A DNA stretch of 64,000 nucleotides from Zerene cesonia (lineage: Eukaryota > Arthropoda > Insecta > Lepidoptera > Pieridae): the NCBI RefSeq assembly GCF_012273895.1, contig NC_052129.1:6262001-6326000 (forward strand), in the 5' to 3' direction. This document shows positions 47,250-57,070 of the stretch, piece after piece. Under the pieces are notes generated by a model. It saw only the letters and a program-made list of their open reading frames with translations, was not told where the DNA came from and did not search any database. Numbering within the stretch: the first letter of the stretch is position 1; the number at the start of each line of letters is the position of its first letter. A program made the translations under genes and the position numbers.

Positions 47250-47438
47250 ACTAAGAGGTGAAGGAAAACATCGTGAGGAAACCGGCATGTCCAAGAATCA
47301 AAAGTTCTTTGTTCATGTAACATCTGCCAACACGCACTTGACCAGCGTGGTGGTTTATGGCCTGAACCCTCATAGGAGGCCTGAGTCCCAGCAGCGGGAA
47401 CATATATGGGCTAATAATGATAAAGATGATGATGTTGA
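47250..47438 (+). mobile_element. LINE 3'-end fragment with GATGATGATG tail
   Basis: GAGGTGAAGGAAAACATCGTG, AGGAAACCGGCATGTCCAAG, CACTTGACCAGCGTGGTGG, AGGAGGCCTGAGTCCCAGCA, GCGGGAACATATATGGGC and AAGATGATGATG. Same family as the 17.3 kb copy and better conserved. Antisense open frames across it are incidental. Confidence 0.7.
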
Positions 47439-47914
47439 CTAAAATACCTATCCTTGTCGAAAAACGGACGCCTTTTACAAACAAAAATTATTTTTTTCTC
47501 ATATTTAACGCAACTTCTGCATTGATTCTTCTAGAGAATTTATCAGCTCAATCTTCGTTTAGCAGTCTTGAATATGAAATAATCATCAAAAAACATTGAA
47601 GTTAGTTCGTAAGCTCTCACTGTACAACCGGAGTCGGGAGAGCCACATTGAATTACCAAAGGTATTCATTCATTTAGTTGCATTCTACCAAGAATGTTAA
47701 CCTGATCTGCTAACAAACTTGAAAAGTTTCCGTGATATGATTAATTCCCATGATTAATAACCAATAGGAAGATCCCTGGTCAATATAAGAAGTATATCTA
47801 TATACATAGTTTATTCTGCCCCCAACAAATCCATGAAAAACTAACGCAATAAACTTATTAAACACAAGTTATTCAAACTCATGGGATACATTTTATCTCG
47901 TCAAAAGTTTCCCA

Positions 47915-48075
47915 CGAGGCTCCAACAAGGGCCGCTTCGCCGAAGTTAGTGGACGCCAACTCTCCGATACAAAGTTGGCAACAAGTTGCGCGATCCGTGG
48001 CAGCTGGCGCAGATGTGTAAACACGAGCCACTTCGAAACACGCCCGGGCTCCGTGCCGACGGAAAAATATCTCTA
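47915..48075. promoter_or_regulatory. GC-rich island 1 of the 48-51 kb cluster
   Basis: CCACGAGGCTCCAACAAGGG, CCGCTTCGCCGAAG, CCGTGGCAGCTGGCGCAGATG and ACACGCCCGGGCTCCGTGCCG. Short open frames exist in two phases, but none has a start, splice sites or recognisable product. Most simply a CpG-rich regulatory element. Confidence 0.3.
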
Positions 48076-48202
48076 ATACACTTTAACAATGTTTTGTTAT
48101 TAGCCGCGAAATGGGCTTCGTAAGTGAGAGTCGTTATACGCAGGAATCAGGTTACGCTTGCATGTCAATGACCTAGAGGCATCATATAACAGTTACTAAC
48201 TT

Positions 48203-48449
48203 AGAAATTTTGAAAGAATAGAAAAAATTTGATCACGAGGCAGGATTCGAACGTGCGTTTCTTGCTTAACCGTAGCAACGCCTAGCCTCTCGGCCACTCG
48301 TGATCCTGCCACAATAATCGAATTTCTTCTACTCTTTCGGTTTCATGTGCCTAACGGGCACATGAAACTGAAAGGGTGATCAAATTTTTTCTATTCTTTC
48401 AAAATTTCTAATTTATAAAGCATTTCAATGCTATAAAACTAAAAATTAA
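48203..48449 (+). mobile_element. Inverted-dimer tRNA SINE with perfect 12-bp target duplication
   Basis: AGTTACTAACTT flanks both sides (48191-48202 and 48450-48461), a clean target duplication. Inside are the antisense arm AGAAATTTTGAAAGAATAG, an antisense tRNA-like segment (48231..48305), a hairpin of about 18 bp with one mismatch (TTTCGGTTTCATGTGCC / GGGCACATGAAACTGAAA, 48334-48374), the sense arm GATCAAATTTTTTCTATTC, and the tail ATTTCAATGCTATAAAAC. It has the same architecture as the 41 kb copy, but the sense tRNA is almost wholly deleted. It lies 130 bp beyond a GC-rich island. Confidence 0.85.
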
Positions 48450-49275
48450 AGTTACTAACTTTTTTTTCGAATCATAGAGTCCTAGTTCTAAACCATTTTA
48501 CAGCTTTAAATCTTTAATCGATATAACCAATAGCAGAGCCGCGGTAGACGCCAGTATTTTTATACCTAGGTAAAAACATTCAAATATCTCAATCGCGATT
48601 TATTATTTCGAATATCGTGTAAAAACATGAACAAGAGCACTGTTATGGTATAAACGATATTTTTAATGAATTTATGTAGAATCTACTCAATCATCACAAC
48701 CATACCACACTGTTAATTATAATTAAAGGTACGAACTAGTTACATAGAGAACATCGGCTAATGAAATAAAAAAGGAATTCTTTATCATTTCCATAATTAC
48801 ACATTGTACCTACATGAGTCAGCCGCGTTAACTAAACACGAAGTATAAATTTATAAATACCTGCAATGATTTACTGTCTCGTCACGCAGATTTCATCGGC
48901 AAAATATGATCGAAAAAACGTCTCGTCTCGAGGAAGAATTATGTTCTTTCGTGAGATTAGTTATAAGTGTTCATACATTATCGAGAAAATTCATCAAATA
49001 TTATAAGAGACAGTTTAAAATATTAAAATCAATACCAACTCATCTTTAAGAGATATGCATCTAGACTGTATACTAATATCTTCATATTTTACATAAAAAA
49101 GTGAGATCGCTTCTATTTTCAGTCGCACACAAAACGGCAATCAGAGCTGCAACTAGCGACTAGCGGCGCAGTTATCTATATCTGTTGTTACGCCCGCCAT
49201 AACGCATTTCATTCTTGAAAATATTTTTTACTAAACCCAACCACAGATAACCAATCGGCCACCACGCACGCTCCG

Positions 49276-49317
49276 ATACGTCCGATCCGACGCCGTCGGT
49301 CGGAAAATCGGACGTAT
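49276..49317. repeat. Nested GC-rich inverted repeat next to a TATA box
   Basis: ATACGTCCGAT (49276-49286) pairs perfectly with ATCGGACGTAT (49307-49317). Inside it, CCGAC and GTCGG pair around GCC. The right arm ends 3 bp before TATATAAG. Confidence 0.9.
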
Positions 49318-49320
49318 GAA

Positions 49321-49431
49321 TATATAAGGTCGGGTGTACATACATAAATCACAATGGAGCGTGATTCGCGCCGTGCGTACAGGGGTTTAGAGACAAGGAA
49401 CACATTACGGGATTTATGTGATAAATATTAA
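49321..49431 (+). promoter_or_regulatory. Candidate core promoter with TATA box and a 25-codon ORF
   Basis: TATATAAG lies at 49321-49328, immediately after a nested inverted repeat and inside a CpG-rich block. An ATG in strong context (CACA-ATG-G) follows at 49354 and opens 25 codons (MERDSRRAYRGLETRN...) to TAA at 49431. If transcription began about 30 bp after the TATA box, the start codon would sit almost at the 5' end. The ORF may therefore be leaderless or fortuitous. Neither promoter activity nor translation is shown. Confidence 0.3.
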
Positions 49432-50084
49432 TGGACTTTTGTGAATTACGGAATTATTAAAATATTCGGTATGAATTTAATACACCCACATTTTAGTGCG
49501 TGATAAATGTTAGGTAATTTTAGTGGGAACTCGAATGGTGATTTAATTTCACTACTTACAAAACTGTAATGTTTATGTGTTATGGTAATATTTTTATCTT
49601 TATATAGTTATAGTTTGTATTTGTTGTGTTTTGTTTGTACAAACTTCTTGAATTGACGGACGCTAGCAATCTGCTCTCTGCTTATCAATAATAGCTATAA
49701 TTTGTAAGGAAAACACACATCGTCTCCAAACTATCTAGTGGTACAATCATAGTGAAACTTACACCATCGAGGCTCATTATTAAATTCTGACGTTATTTTA
49801 GTAAAATGTAAACATAATACACATCCTTAAAACACTTTGATCGTCAAAAAGCGATACTAAACAACTTGATGACTTCATTCGGAACTCATAAAGCGCTAAA
49901 ACAGTAACAGAAAATAACTTTTTACGACGCGTCACCGAATACTCATCAAGCCACTATGTGTTTAATGACAATTTTATCTTTAAAAAGAATTTTTTATCTT
50001 TAGAGCTCTCTCCGAAATACAGTTTTTCATTTCCAATCCTGCATCGCATATTAAAAGCATACACTGGGATATTAAAATCCTTTG

Positions 50085-50205
50085 TATGTATGCGCGGGCA
50101 GGGCGCGCCGCGCGTGTCAAAACACTGCTTCAGGGATCCGCGTGGAAACTGCACAGACCCGGCGACGTGTACTGCCAGATATAAATATATGGAGCCGGAG
50201 CCATC
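50085..50205. promoter_or_regulatory. GC-rich island 3 of the 48-51 kb cluster
   Basis: GCGCGGGCAGGGCGCGCCGC, GCGTGTCAAAACACTGCTTC and GACCCGGCGACGTGTACTGCC, followed by ATATAAATATATGG and a GGAGCCGGAGCC doublet. Overlapping short frames on both strands look incidental. Confidence 0.3.
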
Positions 50206-50680
50206 ATAGGCGCATAACAATAATTTGATGAACTTAAATAGTTTAGCATGTGTTTTATTTGTAAGTTGTAAGTTTATACAAAATTACTATTAGTTAACGA
50301 TTTAAGATAGTCGTACTTTATGAATTATGAGTAAGGTCAGGACTATTTATTGAACATAAATAAGGCACACTGTTTGAAAAACTACAGCTCCATGCATATT
50401 TATAAAACTTACTTAGATTTAATAAGACTTCTACTAGATGAAGTTTTGGATCGTCATAACGGTTTTTCACCGTCATCACATTCAAACAATAATAAGTATG
50501 TAGGAATTGAAACGTATTGCTGTGCTATGTAGGTGTATGTGTGTAAAATCGACCGGTGAAAACTATTGTATCACCCCGAAGCCCGAAGGACTTTCTGAAT
50601 GTTATACAGGTACCTATAAAGTATAAAGTATTTAGCCGTTTTCATAACGAGCGGTACGTAAGCAATTCTTTACTCTCCGA

Positions 50681-50800
50681 TATAAAAAAGAAAAACCGGT
50701 ACTTGCAGTTGTGTAGTGAGTAGTAGTGTGTGTGTGTAGTGTACAGTTAGTGTTGGGAGCAGGGTGTGATGCTCCGCCAGGCGTAGGTGTCGCTCGCCGC
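50681..50800 (+). promoter_or_regulatory. Candidate TATA/Inr promoter
   Basis: TATAAAAAAG begins at 50681 and GCAGTT, close to the arthropod initiator TCAGTT, has its A at 50707, spacing 26 bp. A GT-rich then CpG-rich stretch follows (GATGCTCCGCCAGGCG, TCGCTCGCCGCGTG), resembling an insect first exon. No downstream open frame of note. It would fire in the plus direction, opposite to the secreted-protein gene. Confidence 0.3.
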
Positions 50801-50944
50801 GTGTTTATTTGTTTCTCTAAAAATGGGCCAACATAACTTGTGTATTTGTGTTATCTATTCTATCATTATTTATTTTGCAGCAGCTCCGTAAAAAACGAAA
50901 CTTAACTTTCAATTGATAAGTAATTAATATATATTTATGTTGTT

Positions 50945-51050
50945 TATGAAAGAAAGAAAAAAAAGAAATATATAAATATAAACAATAGTTAAAGATAATA
51001 ATAATATATAATGGGTCGGCCTTATCACTTTAGAGTGATCTCTATGTTTT
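50945..51050. repeat. Dispersed repeat with GGCCTTATCACTT hairpin, copy 2
   Basis: A purine-rich A/G lead, AAAGATAATAATAATATATAA, then GGGTCGGCCTTATCACTTTAG and AGTGATCTCT. Same order of blocks as the copy at 32890, ending earlier. Confidence 0.55.
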
Positions 51051-52332
51051 TAATGAAAACCCTTTATTCTTTTTTTTTTCAACCTTGCCTACTATAAATA
51101 ACAAATACTTTTTCAATTTAATACGACAGTAAAACAAATATATATGGTGCAAAAATAACATTACAAATAAATAATAAACTCGATTTCCTTTAAAATAAGT
51201 GACTTGGCAGAGCTACAATTTTTTATTTGAGCACTGGGAATCGAACCCAACTCTCTGCTAACACGTATTCTAATAATATATAGGTACTAACTGTTATTCA
51301 CATCAAAATGAATGATGTCAAAAAAAACAGCGGCATATAACCCCCCCTATCTATGTTATTTGTCTGTCTGTCCGCAGCGGGCGAGCGGATGTGTCGGCAC
51401 AGCTCAAAGTGACCTCTTAACATAATTAGCGTGCTGTAACCGTGTTACCACTTGCTCTAACTACCTGCGCTTGAGATATGGACTAACTCGCTCCAATTAG
51501 AACCCACGTACTTCTGACACGTTTGGAACGGTGCTGTTCGTTTGTGAGGATATTGGTTAGTTATACATATGTGTCTTCGATCTAGGTGGCCGGACCAGTA
51601 TCTTTCTAAACTACATATAAGTGTGTGTTTTTATAAGAGTAAAAGTTAAGTTTTTTTTTTATAAGCACTCTCTTAAAGATAGTAAGATAGGCACAGAACA
51701 CATTTAATCCTATATTTCAAGAAATTTTTAATGTTATTTTAAAAACTTGGATGGACAGTGGATTTTCCATATTCCCATATATTTCGCTAACAATTCCAAC
51801 GGTTAAAGATTTTTATAAATCGGTCCAGTATTCCTGTGATTAGCGTGTTCAAACAAACAAACCCTTCAGTTTTATATCAAGGTATGAGAAATGACTATAA
51901 ACACTATAACACGTCCCCACGCCGCTAAACACGTCGTTAGGCCCATCTGGTGCCTACGCCCCACATGGGTCCCACGGGGGCAGTTTTATAACGCACCACT
52001 GCAGTTACGACTTTGCTGATAACTTGAGTTGCGTTCTTCAGTGATTGATTACTTATTGTGTTAACTTAATGCCATAGATTGATGGAGAAAGGAAAAAAGT
52101 AATAATATTGATCTGATTAAATGTACCGAGGTTGTCTTTGATTGTGGCCGTAATTAATTACGTGTGAAAGGCGTTTTTATGAGCTACATAAAATCCGTTT
52201 TGTGTAATCTTTACTTAAATGATTAATGGTTCCACATTTTTAATATAAATGACTGCTTTATATGTAAAAATTGAAAATATACAATAAGGGACCTCGTCTA
52301 ATTTAACCTGAGTTTAATTCAAGACTAACGTT
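51051..52332. other. No gene recognised; probable intron
   Basis: Contains the 51765 repeat, a reverse B-box near 51240, and a GC-richer stretch at 51910-51990 (CCCCACGCCGCTAAACACG). Confidence 0.45.
51765..51885 (-). mobile_element. Lepidopteran repeat, GATTAGCGTGTTC subtype
   Basis: CGGTCCAGTATTCCTGTGAT, TAGCGTGTTCAAACAAACAAA and CCTTCAGTTTTATATCAAGG match the right half of the element at 8553. The GC-rich end is lost. Confidence 0.5.
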
Positions 52333-52495
52333 ATACCCGCGGCTTCGTCTGCGTAGTGAAGGAAGATACAAATAATATAATAAGAAAATATGGGCAGTCC
52401 CTGGGTACATCACGCATGGTCCGTTCGCTGGACAAAATATACCTTTCTCCAGTCACAAACTATCTAAAAATCCATCCAGATCGGTTGAGCATGAA
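52333..52495 (-). mobile_element. Helitron-like relic
   Basis: ATACCCGCGGCTTCGTCTGC and, further on, AAAAATCCATCCAGATCGGTT match the 3' end and body of a Lep1-type element in reverse. Confidence 0.45.
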
Positions 52496-53009
52496 GAAGA
52501 TACTAACCTTTGCCGCGTTGGATCTCAATTCACTCATCAACAATGATTTATCAAGATACTATTGGTATTTCTATTAGGTAAGAAGTTAATTCCCAATAAT
52601 GACTGCTTGTACGTCCGTCCAGTCTACTCATTAGTGATACAAAAAGCTTTAAGCAAACGGTTGGGAGCCGGCTCGCAGCGCCTCGCTTTCGCCAGTCATG
52701 GCTCAACTTTGATGAGCCTACGTGACTTTGTTATCCCGATAATTGGATCTTCTGTGACTTGTAATAATGTACTTTTTCACCTTTCTGCCGTGAAACTGGG
52801 ATATTAAGCTATTGAAGTTTTGGTAGACGTTCTAGTAACGATTTTCTATGTAATTGTGATCTTGGCTTGCTTGTTTGTAAATAAGGATTTACAAAACCAT
52901 TCAATCGATAATTCAAGTGTATCCTCGTGGGCTGATCGAAATATTTACTTCTTCTTTCTATACTTCCTTACTTACGATTTCGCTTAAAAATGTGAAAGTG
53001 GGTTTGTTT

Positions 53010-53160
53010 CTTTATCCTTATCCTTCCCAGTCGTTGCCTTTACTCCTATCGTCAATCCTTTTCCAATCGACCTCACGCCTTTCGAAATGTTCATGGGCGA
53101 TGGTAGCGCTTACCATCAGGCGAACTACTAGCTGCATTGCCGACGATAACTTGAAAAAAA
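53010..53160 (+). mobile_element. Retroposon copy E, 5'-truncated
   Basis: Plus-strand copy: TTATCCTTATCCTTCCCAGT, CGACCTCACGCCTTTCGAAA, TTCATGGGCGATGGTAGCGC, TTACCATCAGGCGAACTAC, GCCGACGATAACTTG and A7. It lies within the intron of the minus-strand secreted-protein gene, in antisense orientation to it. Confidence 0.75.
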
Positions 53161-54735
53161 GTCAGGAAACTAGAGAGTTATATGGTTACATTTAACCGAT
53201 GTAAAACATTTCATTTCCATGGGAATTTCCTATAACTATGCGAATGGAAAAGTATCCATATATTATTTAATTTTTTATTTTTCCATAAGCTTTGATTTTC
53301 AATACAAGGAGATTTACTGGGAGGAATTACTTTCAGAAGGTAGTTTTTAACATAGGCATTTCGATTACTTAAAAAGCCTGATGGACTAGCACCTACACTG
53401 ATAACATTACATTCTTCATTGAAAACTCGATTTGAGACGTAATCGAGCCAAGTCGCAGGTGTAATTGTCAGAGCAATTAATCATAGACTCAAAACGGCGT
53501 TCGTAAGACGCTGATTTGTAAGGAAGCATAAATCCCCGCTTTATCTGTGCACATTAAATGCAAGGTACTGCCCCAAATTGCCGCGTTGGGGCAAAAAATG
53601 TCGCTGAGTAATTGGCGGCAATCAGTCCGATTTGATAAGAGCGCTTGGCTCACACCGCTCAACCCATTGGCGGGGATGACTGACAATTGGCAATGTGTTT
53701 GATTTGCGCAAAATACCTACAAATTGCGCTAGATCAATCGACCAGCTGTGGAGGTTGTAACAGTTTTGTTTGCACGCTACTTATTGATTTATTTCGGAGG
53801 AAAGTAATAATACTAATGAGGTTCCAAGGTATAAATACATTTTAAAAAGAGGATGTACACAATTACTTTAGTGACTAACCTTTTTAATAGAATAATCTTA
53901 AGCATCTTAAATAAATTACTAAAGAAAATAATACAGCACGCTTTTTTACAAAATTTTTGGAATCGAATAAACTCATTTCAATTAATAAGAAACAGTTTTC
54001 TGATAGGTATACTGCAACATATTTTTATGACAAATCACTGAACATTTAACTTAATAATTTTCTCTATCTTACTATAAAAACAATGAAGAGCGAATATTTC
54101 AAAAATTCCCAGCACATCGGTGTAACAAGAATAGTCTCCAAAACTCCGGAGTCACGGAGGGAGCGAGTGCCAGCAATTTGGGAGTACATAAATTAATAAG
54201 AGCTTACAGCCCGACCCTATTTCCGTTACTAATTTCGCCTTCACAATTCGACGGTAGCTATTCATGCTTTGGAGTTTCTACTATTTTATGATGATTTAAC
54301 ATTAATGAAGTGAGACAGAACCCGTTTTAGGGCTTGGTAGCTAAAATACAAAGCTTTAAGACTACAGTTGTCATTATCTGATTATACAGTTATGTATTTC
54401 GAGTGTAAACGAATACATTAGAGTGTACTTTCATATCATAGGTAAGAAGTATTTAGATATCTTAGAGCAAGTAGTCGAGTAGTTAAAGAAAACATAAAAT
54501 TTTGGGACCAACGCGAAATTGCGCAAACCAAAAAAAAACGAAATCACGTTATTTCGAGCGATAAAAACGATACTATAATGTTAAATTTGCGCAAATAGAC
54601 TTGTTCTGATACCGCGCCCCCAGGAAGACATCGTAAGCTACTGTCCCTCACAACTCGTATGCTCGAGAAAAAGTCATATAAATCTAAAACACTACAGGAG
54701 TTATTTTTTCTTTTTATGAAAATCATTAAAATTAC
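53161..54735. other. Presumed first part of intron after the secreted-protein exon
   Basis: Begins (minus strand) with donor GTAATT. It holds the 53569 hairpin and a palindrome ACTCCGGAGT at 54143-54152. No second exon was found here. Confidence 0.45.
53569..53593. repeat. Hairpin in a GC-rich patch
   Basis: TGCCCCAA (53569-53576) pairs with TTGGGGCA (53586-53593) over a 9-nt loop ATTGCCGCG. The patch 53560-53690 is richer in GC than its surroundings and repeats GCCGC/GGCGG/TTGGC motifs. Confidence 0.7.
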
Positions 54736-54898
54736 CTCCATCATCCGGTATATTCAGCAACTTCTTAGCCCCCGGGCTGGGCCCGCGCACCGCCGACAGC
54801 GCCCTCTGCAGGGTCTCGCTGATCTGCTTGCCCTCACACACCGACACCAGTGCGCACACGCACAGCGCGCACGCGGCGCCGCGCACCCACACATGCAT
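54736..54898 (-). CDS. First coding exon of an unidentified secreted protein
   Basis: This is the only confidently coding segment. Read on the minus strand, the first good ATG lies at 54898 in the context GCCACG-ATG-C and encodes 54 residues plus one base. Residues 1-7 (MHVWVRG) are a short basic n-region. Residues 8-20 are a hydrophobic Ala/Cys/Leu/Val core, followed by CEGK, which makes a textbook signal peptide with cleavage near residue 23. The mature start is polar and helical-looking (KQISETLQRALSAVRG), then a Pro/Gly/Lys-rich linker and LNIPDDG. The frame ends at a donor GAG|GTAATT (54735 downward), phase 1; in-frame readthrough into the intron turns to Lys-rich junk. Third codon positions are strongly G/C, unlike the AT-rich surroundings. 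The rest of the protein lies in exons at lower coordinates, possibly outside the window. I do not recognise the family; a prohormone or extracellular matrix/signalling protein would fit, but this is inference. Confidence 0.8.
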
Positions 54899-54939
54899 CG
54901 TGGCGGCCACACGCACATTTACATTGTACGTAACCGCAT
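54899..54939 (-). other. 5' leader of the secreted-protein exon, with acceptor and uORF
   Basis: On the minus strand the sequence TTTTCGTTACAG ends at 54940, a good 3' splice site. The coding exon is therefore preceded by at least one noncoding first exon at higher coordinates that I could not locate. The spliced leader segment is 41 nt. It begins with ATG at 54939, opening a 6-codon upstream ORF that stops at TAA (54921-54919). A further out-of-frame ATG at 54918 opens a frame overlapping the main start. Both have weaker contexts than the main ATG. Short uORFs of this kind commonly lower translation; that effect is inferred here, not seen. Confidence 0.6.
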
Positions 54940-57037
54940 CTGTAACGAAAAGGTTTTTCTTGACATTTCTGTATAAAAAATATAGATGTTTCAGCCACGT
55001 TTCTAGTTAAATTTAATACGTAGATACACAAATAAACAGTTTACTTAATCTATTTAATGCAATCAAAATTGTTTTTATTTTATATACAGTACGACAACGT
55101 GATTGACAGAAGACAGTTTTTAAAATATGAATTTAAAAACAAACATTTGTAGATGTTTACCGGAACAAAATGTTTGGAAACAATTCCATAAAAATGTTTG
55201 AAGTGAGTGTCGAAAGTTTGAAATTTATATCCATACTAATAGAGACAACACTCCTATAAATGTTTTAATAAATAACACATACATAGTGACAGAAAACATA
55301 TACAGAAGCATATTTGCAGTTAGCTAAAACACATGAGATTCAAATATCAAATGAGCTTATTAGTAGAACACGTATATATTGTTATATGTACTGTTACTTT
55401 CCTACCATGAATTTTCATAATTCTGTATATCTCTGCAGATATAGCTACGCCTGAAACCATACTTGTAAAATAAATCACAACAATTCAACATTTCATTAGT
55501 CGAAAGGCCAACAATTTCATATTTACATGACTATTGTCCACATACTCAGTTATTAATTACAAAGCCATGCATTAAATAAACAAGACAATGAAGAGTTCAT
55601 TTCTATATTGCACTGCGTTTTGCTCAGCATTGTGGGACTTCTGTTTAGTTTTGTATTTAGGGGACTATTTTACTCTAACAAATAACTATGAGCTTCATTA
55701 TTTTACCTCACTAAAGTAGCAATTACGAAACATGACTTTTTTTATATAACACAACAACAACGTTTAAACATATTTTTATATTGCTAGCTGTGATATTAAC
55801 GTGTTCGATCTTTAACTATTTTTAATTACAAATTTGAGATTTGGTGCTTTAGTTTGGCCGTGATCGCGCTTTCATATTAATATCTATAGCGAATATGGAA
55901 TCAATGATCGCAGGCCGTTATCCAACATTTGTGTTATTTATAATTGAAACAGCAGTATGTATGTATGTAGAACTAGAAACAAAACAGCGACACAGCATTT
56001 CATGTTGAACAGGAGCTAACAGGACTAAAAATTCTCAACTTCCGCAAACTATCCCCGCTCGTAGTTGGAAATACAATTAAAGCGAGCGTTTCAAAAACCA
56101 AATCCACATTTAAATATTGAGAAACTGCGGCATCATTATTTTTGTCAGTTGAAGTGATGGCATTATAACGATGTGTTTTCTCTCTCGCGTTTTTTTCCAG
56201 AAAGATCTGTCGTACGATTGAAATTAAATTGTTTCCCCTCAGATTAATGCATTGTTTGCATCGAGTAAGGGGATTATCGGCGGATCGATTACGCAATGAG
56301 CGTTTTTATTGAGATAATCGTTTAATGAAATTAGTAGCGCTTTCCGTTGTATAAACTCGGTGCTTTGTTTGTTTCTAAGAACGCTTTCAAACGTATACTT
56401 GATATTATTTAATGAGCTTTAGTTTTGTGTTTGTGTCCGTTCATATTGCAAGCAATCTATGTTCAATATCAATACATACACTAATTGTCGTATTAATACC
56501 TAGACGTTTTCTATTCTGTACCAGTAGTATATATACTAAACATATATATTATGTATCTATATTTTGCATGATGTTTTCATAAATAAAATGGTATTGTGAA
56601 AGTGTATTTTATTTAGTACTTTTATAAGTTAATACTTTTTCAAAATACACAAGACTGGGATGGGCAATTTCAATTTGATTTATCCAATTATTATAAATAA
56701 GTAGGTATCTATCTATATAATAATTCATATTATGTTAATTTGCAAGAAACTTAGTAACATAATACACGTAATATTATTTAAACATTAAACGGCTAACAAA
56801 CCCCTATAGCATCAACAAAAAGCTATGATCATAATTTATTGACTTACGAAATCCCTAGGTCGTAGATTTTATTACAGTAACTTTCATTTTCCTCACCAAC
56901 CCGCGCTGATATTTAATATATAAATAATCATTGACAGAGATGTATGTACGCCGTAATAATATTGGATCTACGGAATAGATTGATAGCGGAGCCTTCCCGA
57001 CCATTCATACCACAATCATGTTTTTATATCGCCACTA
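54940..57037. other. Presumed 5' intron or upstream DNA
   Basis: The minus-strand acceptor ends at 54940, so this is intron up to an unlocated first exon. It contains AGCGCTTT at 56336-56343. No repeat recognised. Confidence 0.45.
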
Positions 57038-57070
57038 TCTGCTCGCCCCGGCTCCGCCCGGGTCTATGGA
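57038..57070 (-). mobile_element. Helitron-like terminal scrap
   Basis: CTGCTCGCCCCGGCTCCGCC and CGGGTCTATGG match the terminal block of the copies at 9745 and 30233. Confidence 0.5.

Noticed and set aside
47103..47484. Two overlapping minus-strand frames
   Set aside because: They are antisense to a LINE 3'-end fragment.
53489..53686. 65-codon frame, possible second exon of the minus-strand gene
   Set aside because: A CAATTGTCAG-type acceptor exists, but there is no convincing donor in the right phase, and the region's hairpins explain its composition.
54834..55031. 65-codon minus-strand frame rich in Cys and Arg
   Set aside because: It is another frame of the secreted-protein exon running through the acceptor into intron sequence. 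Its composition reflects GC-rich coding DNA read out of phase.
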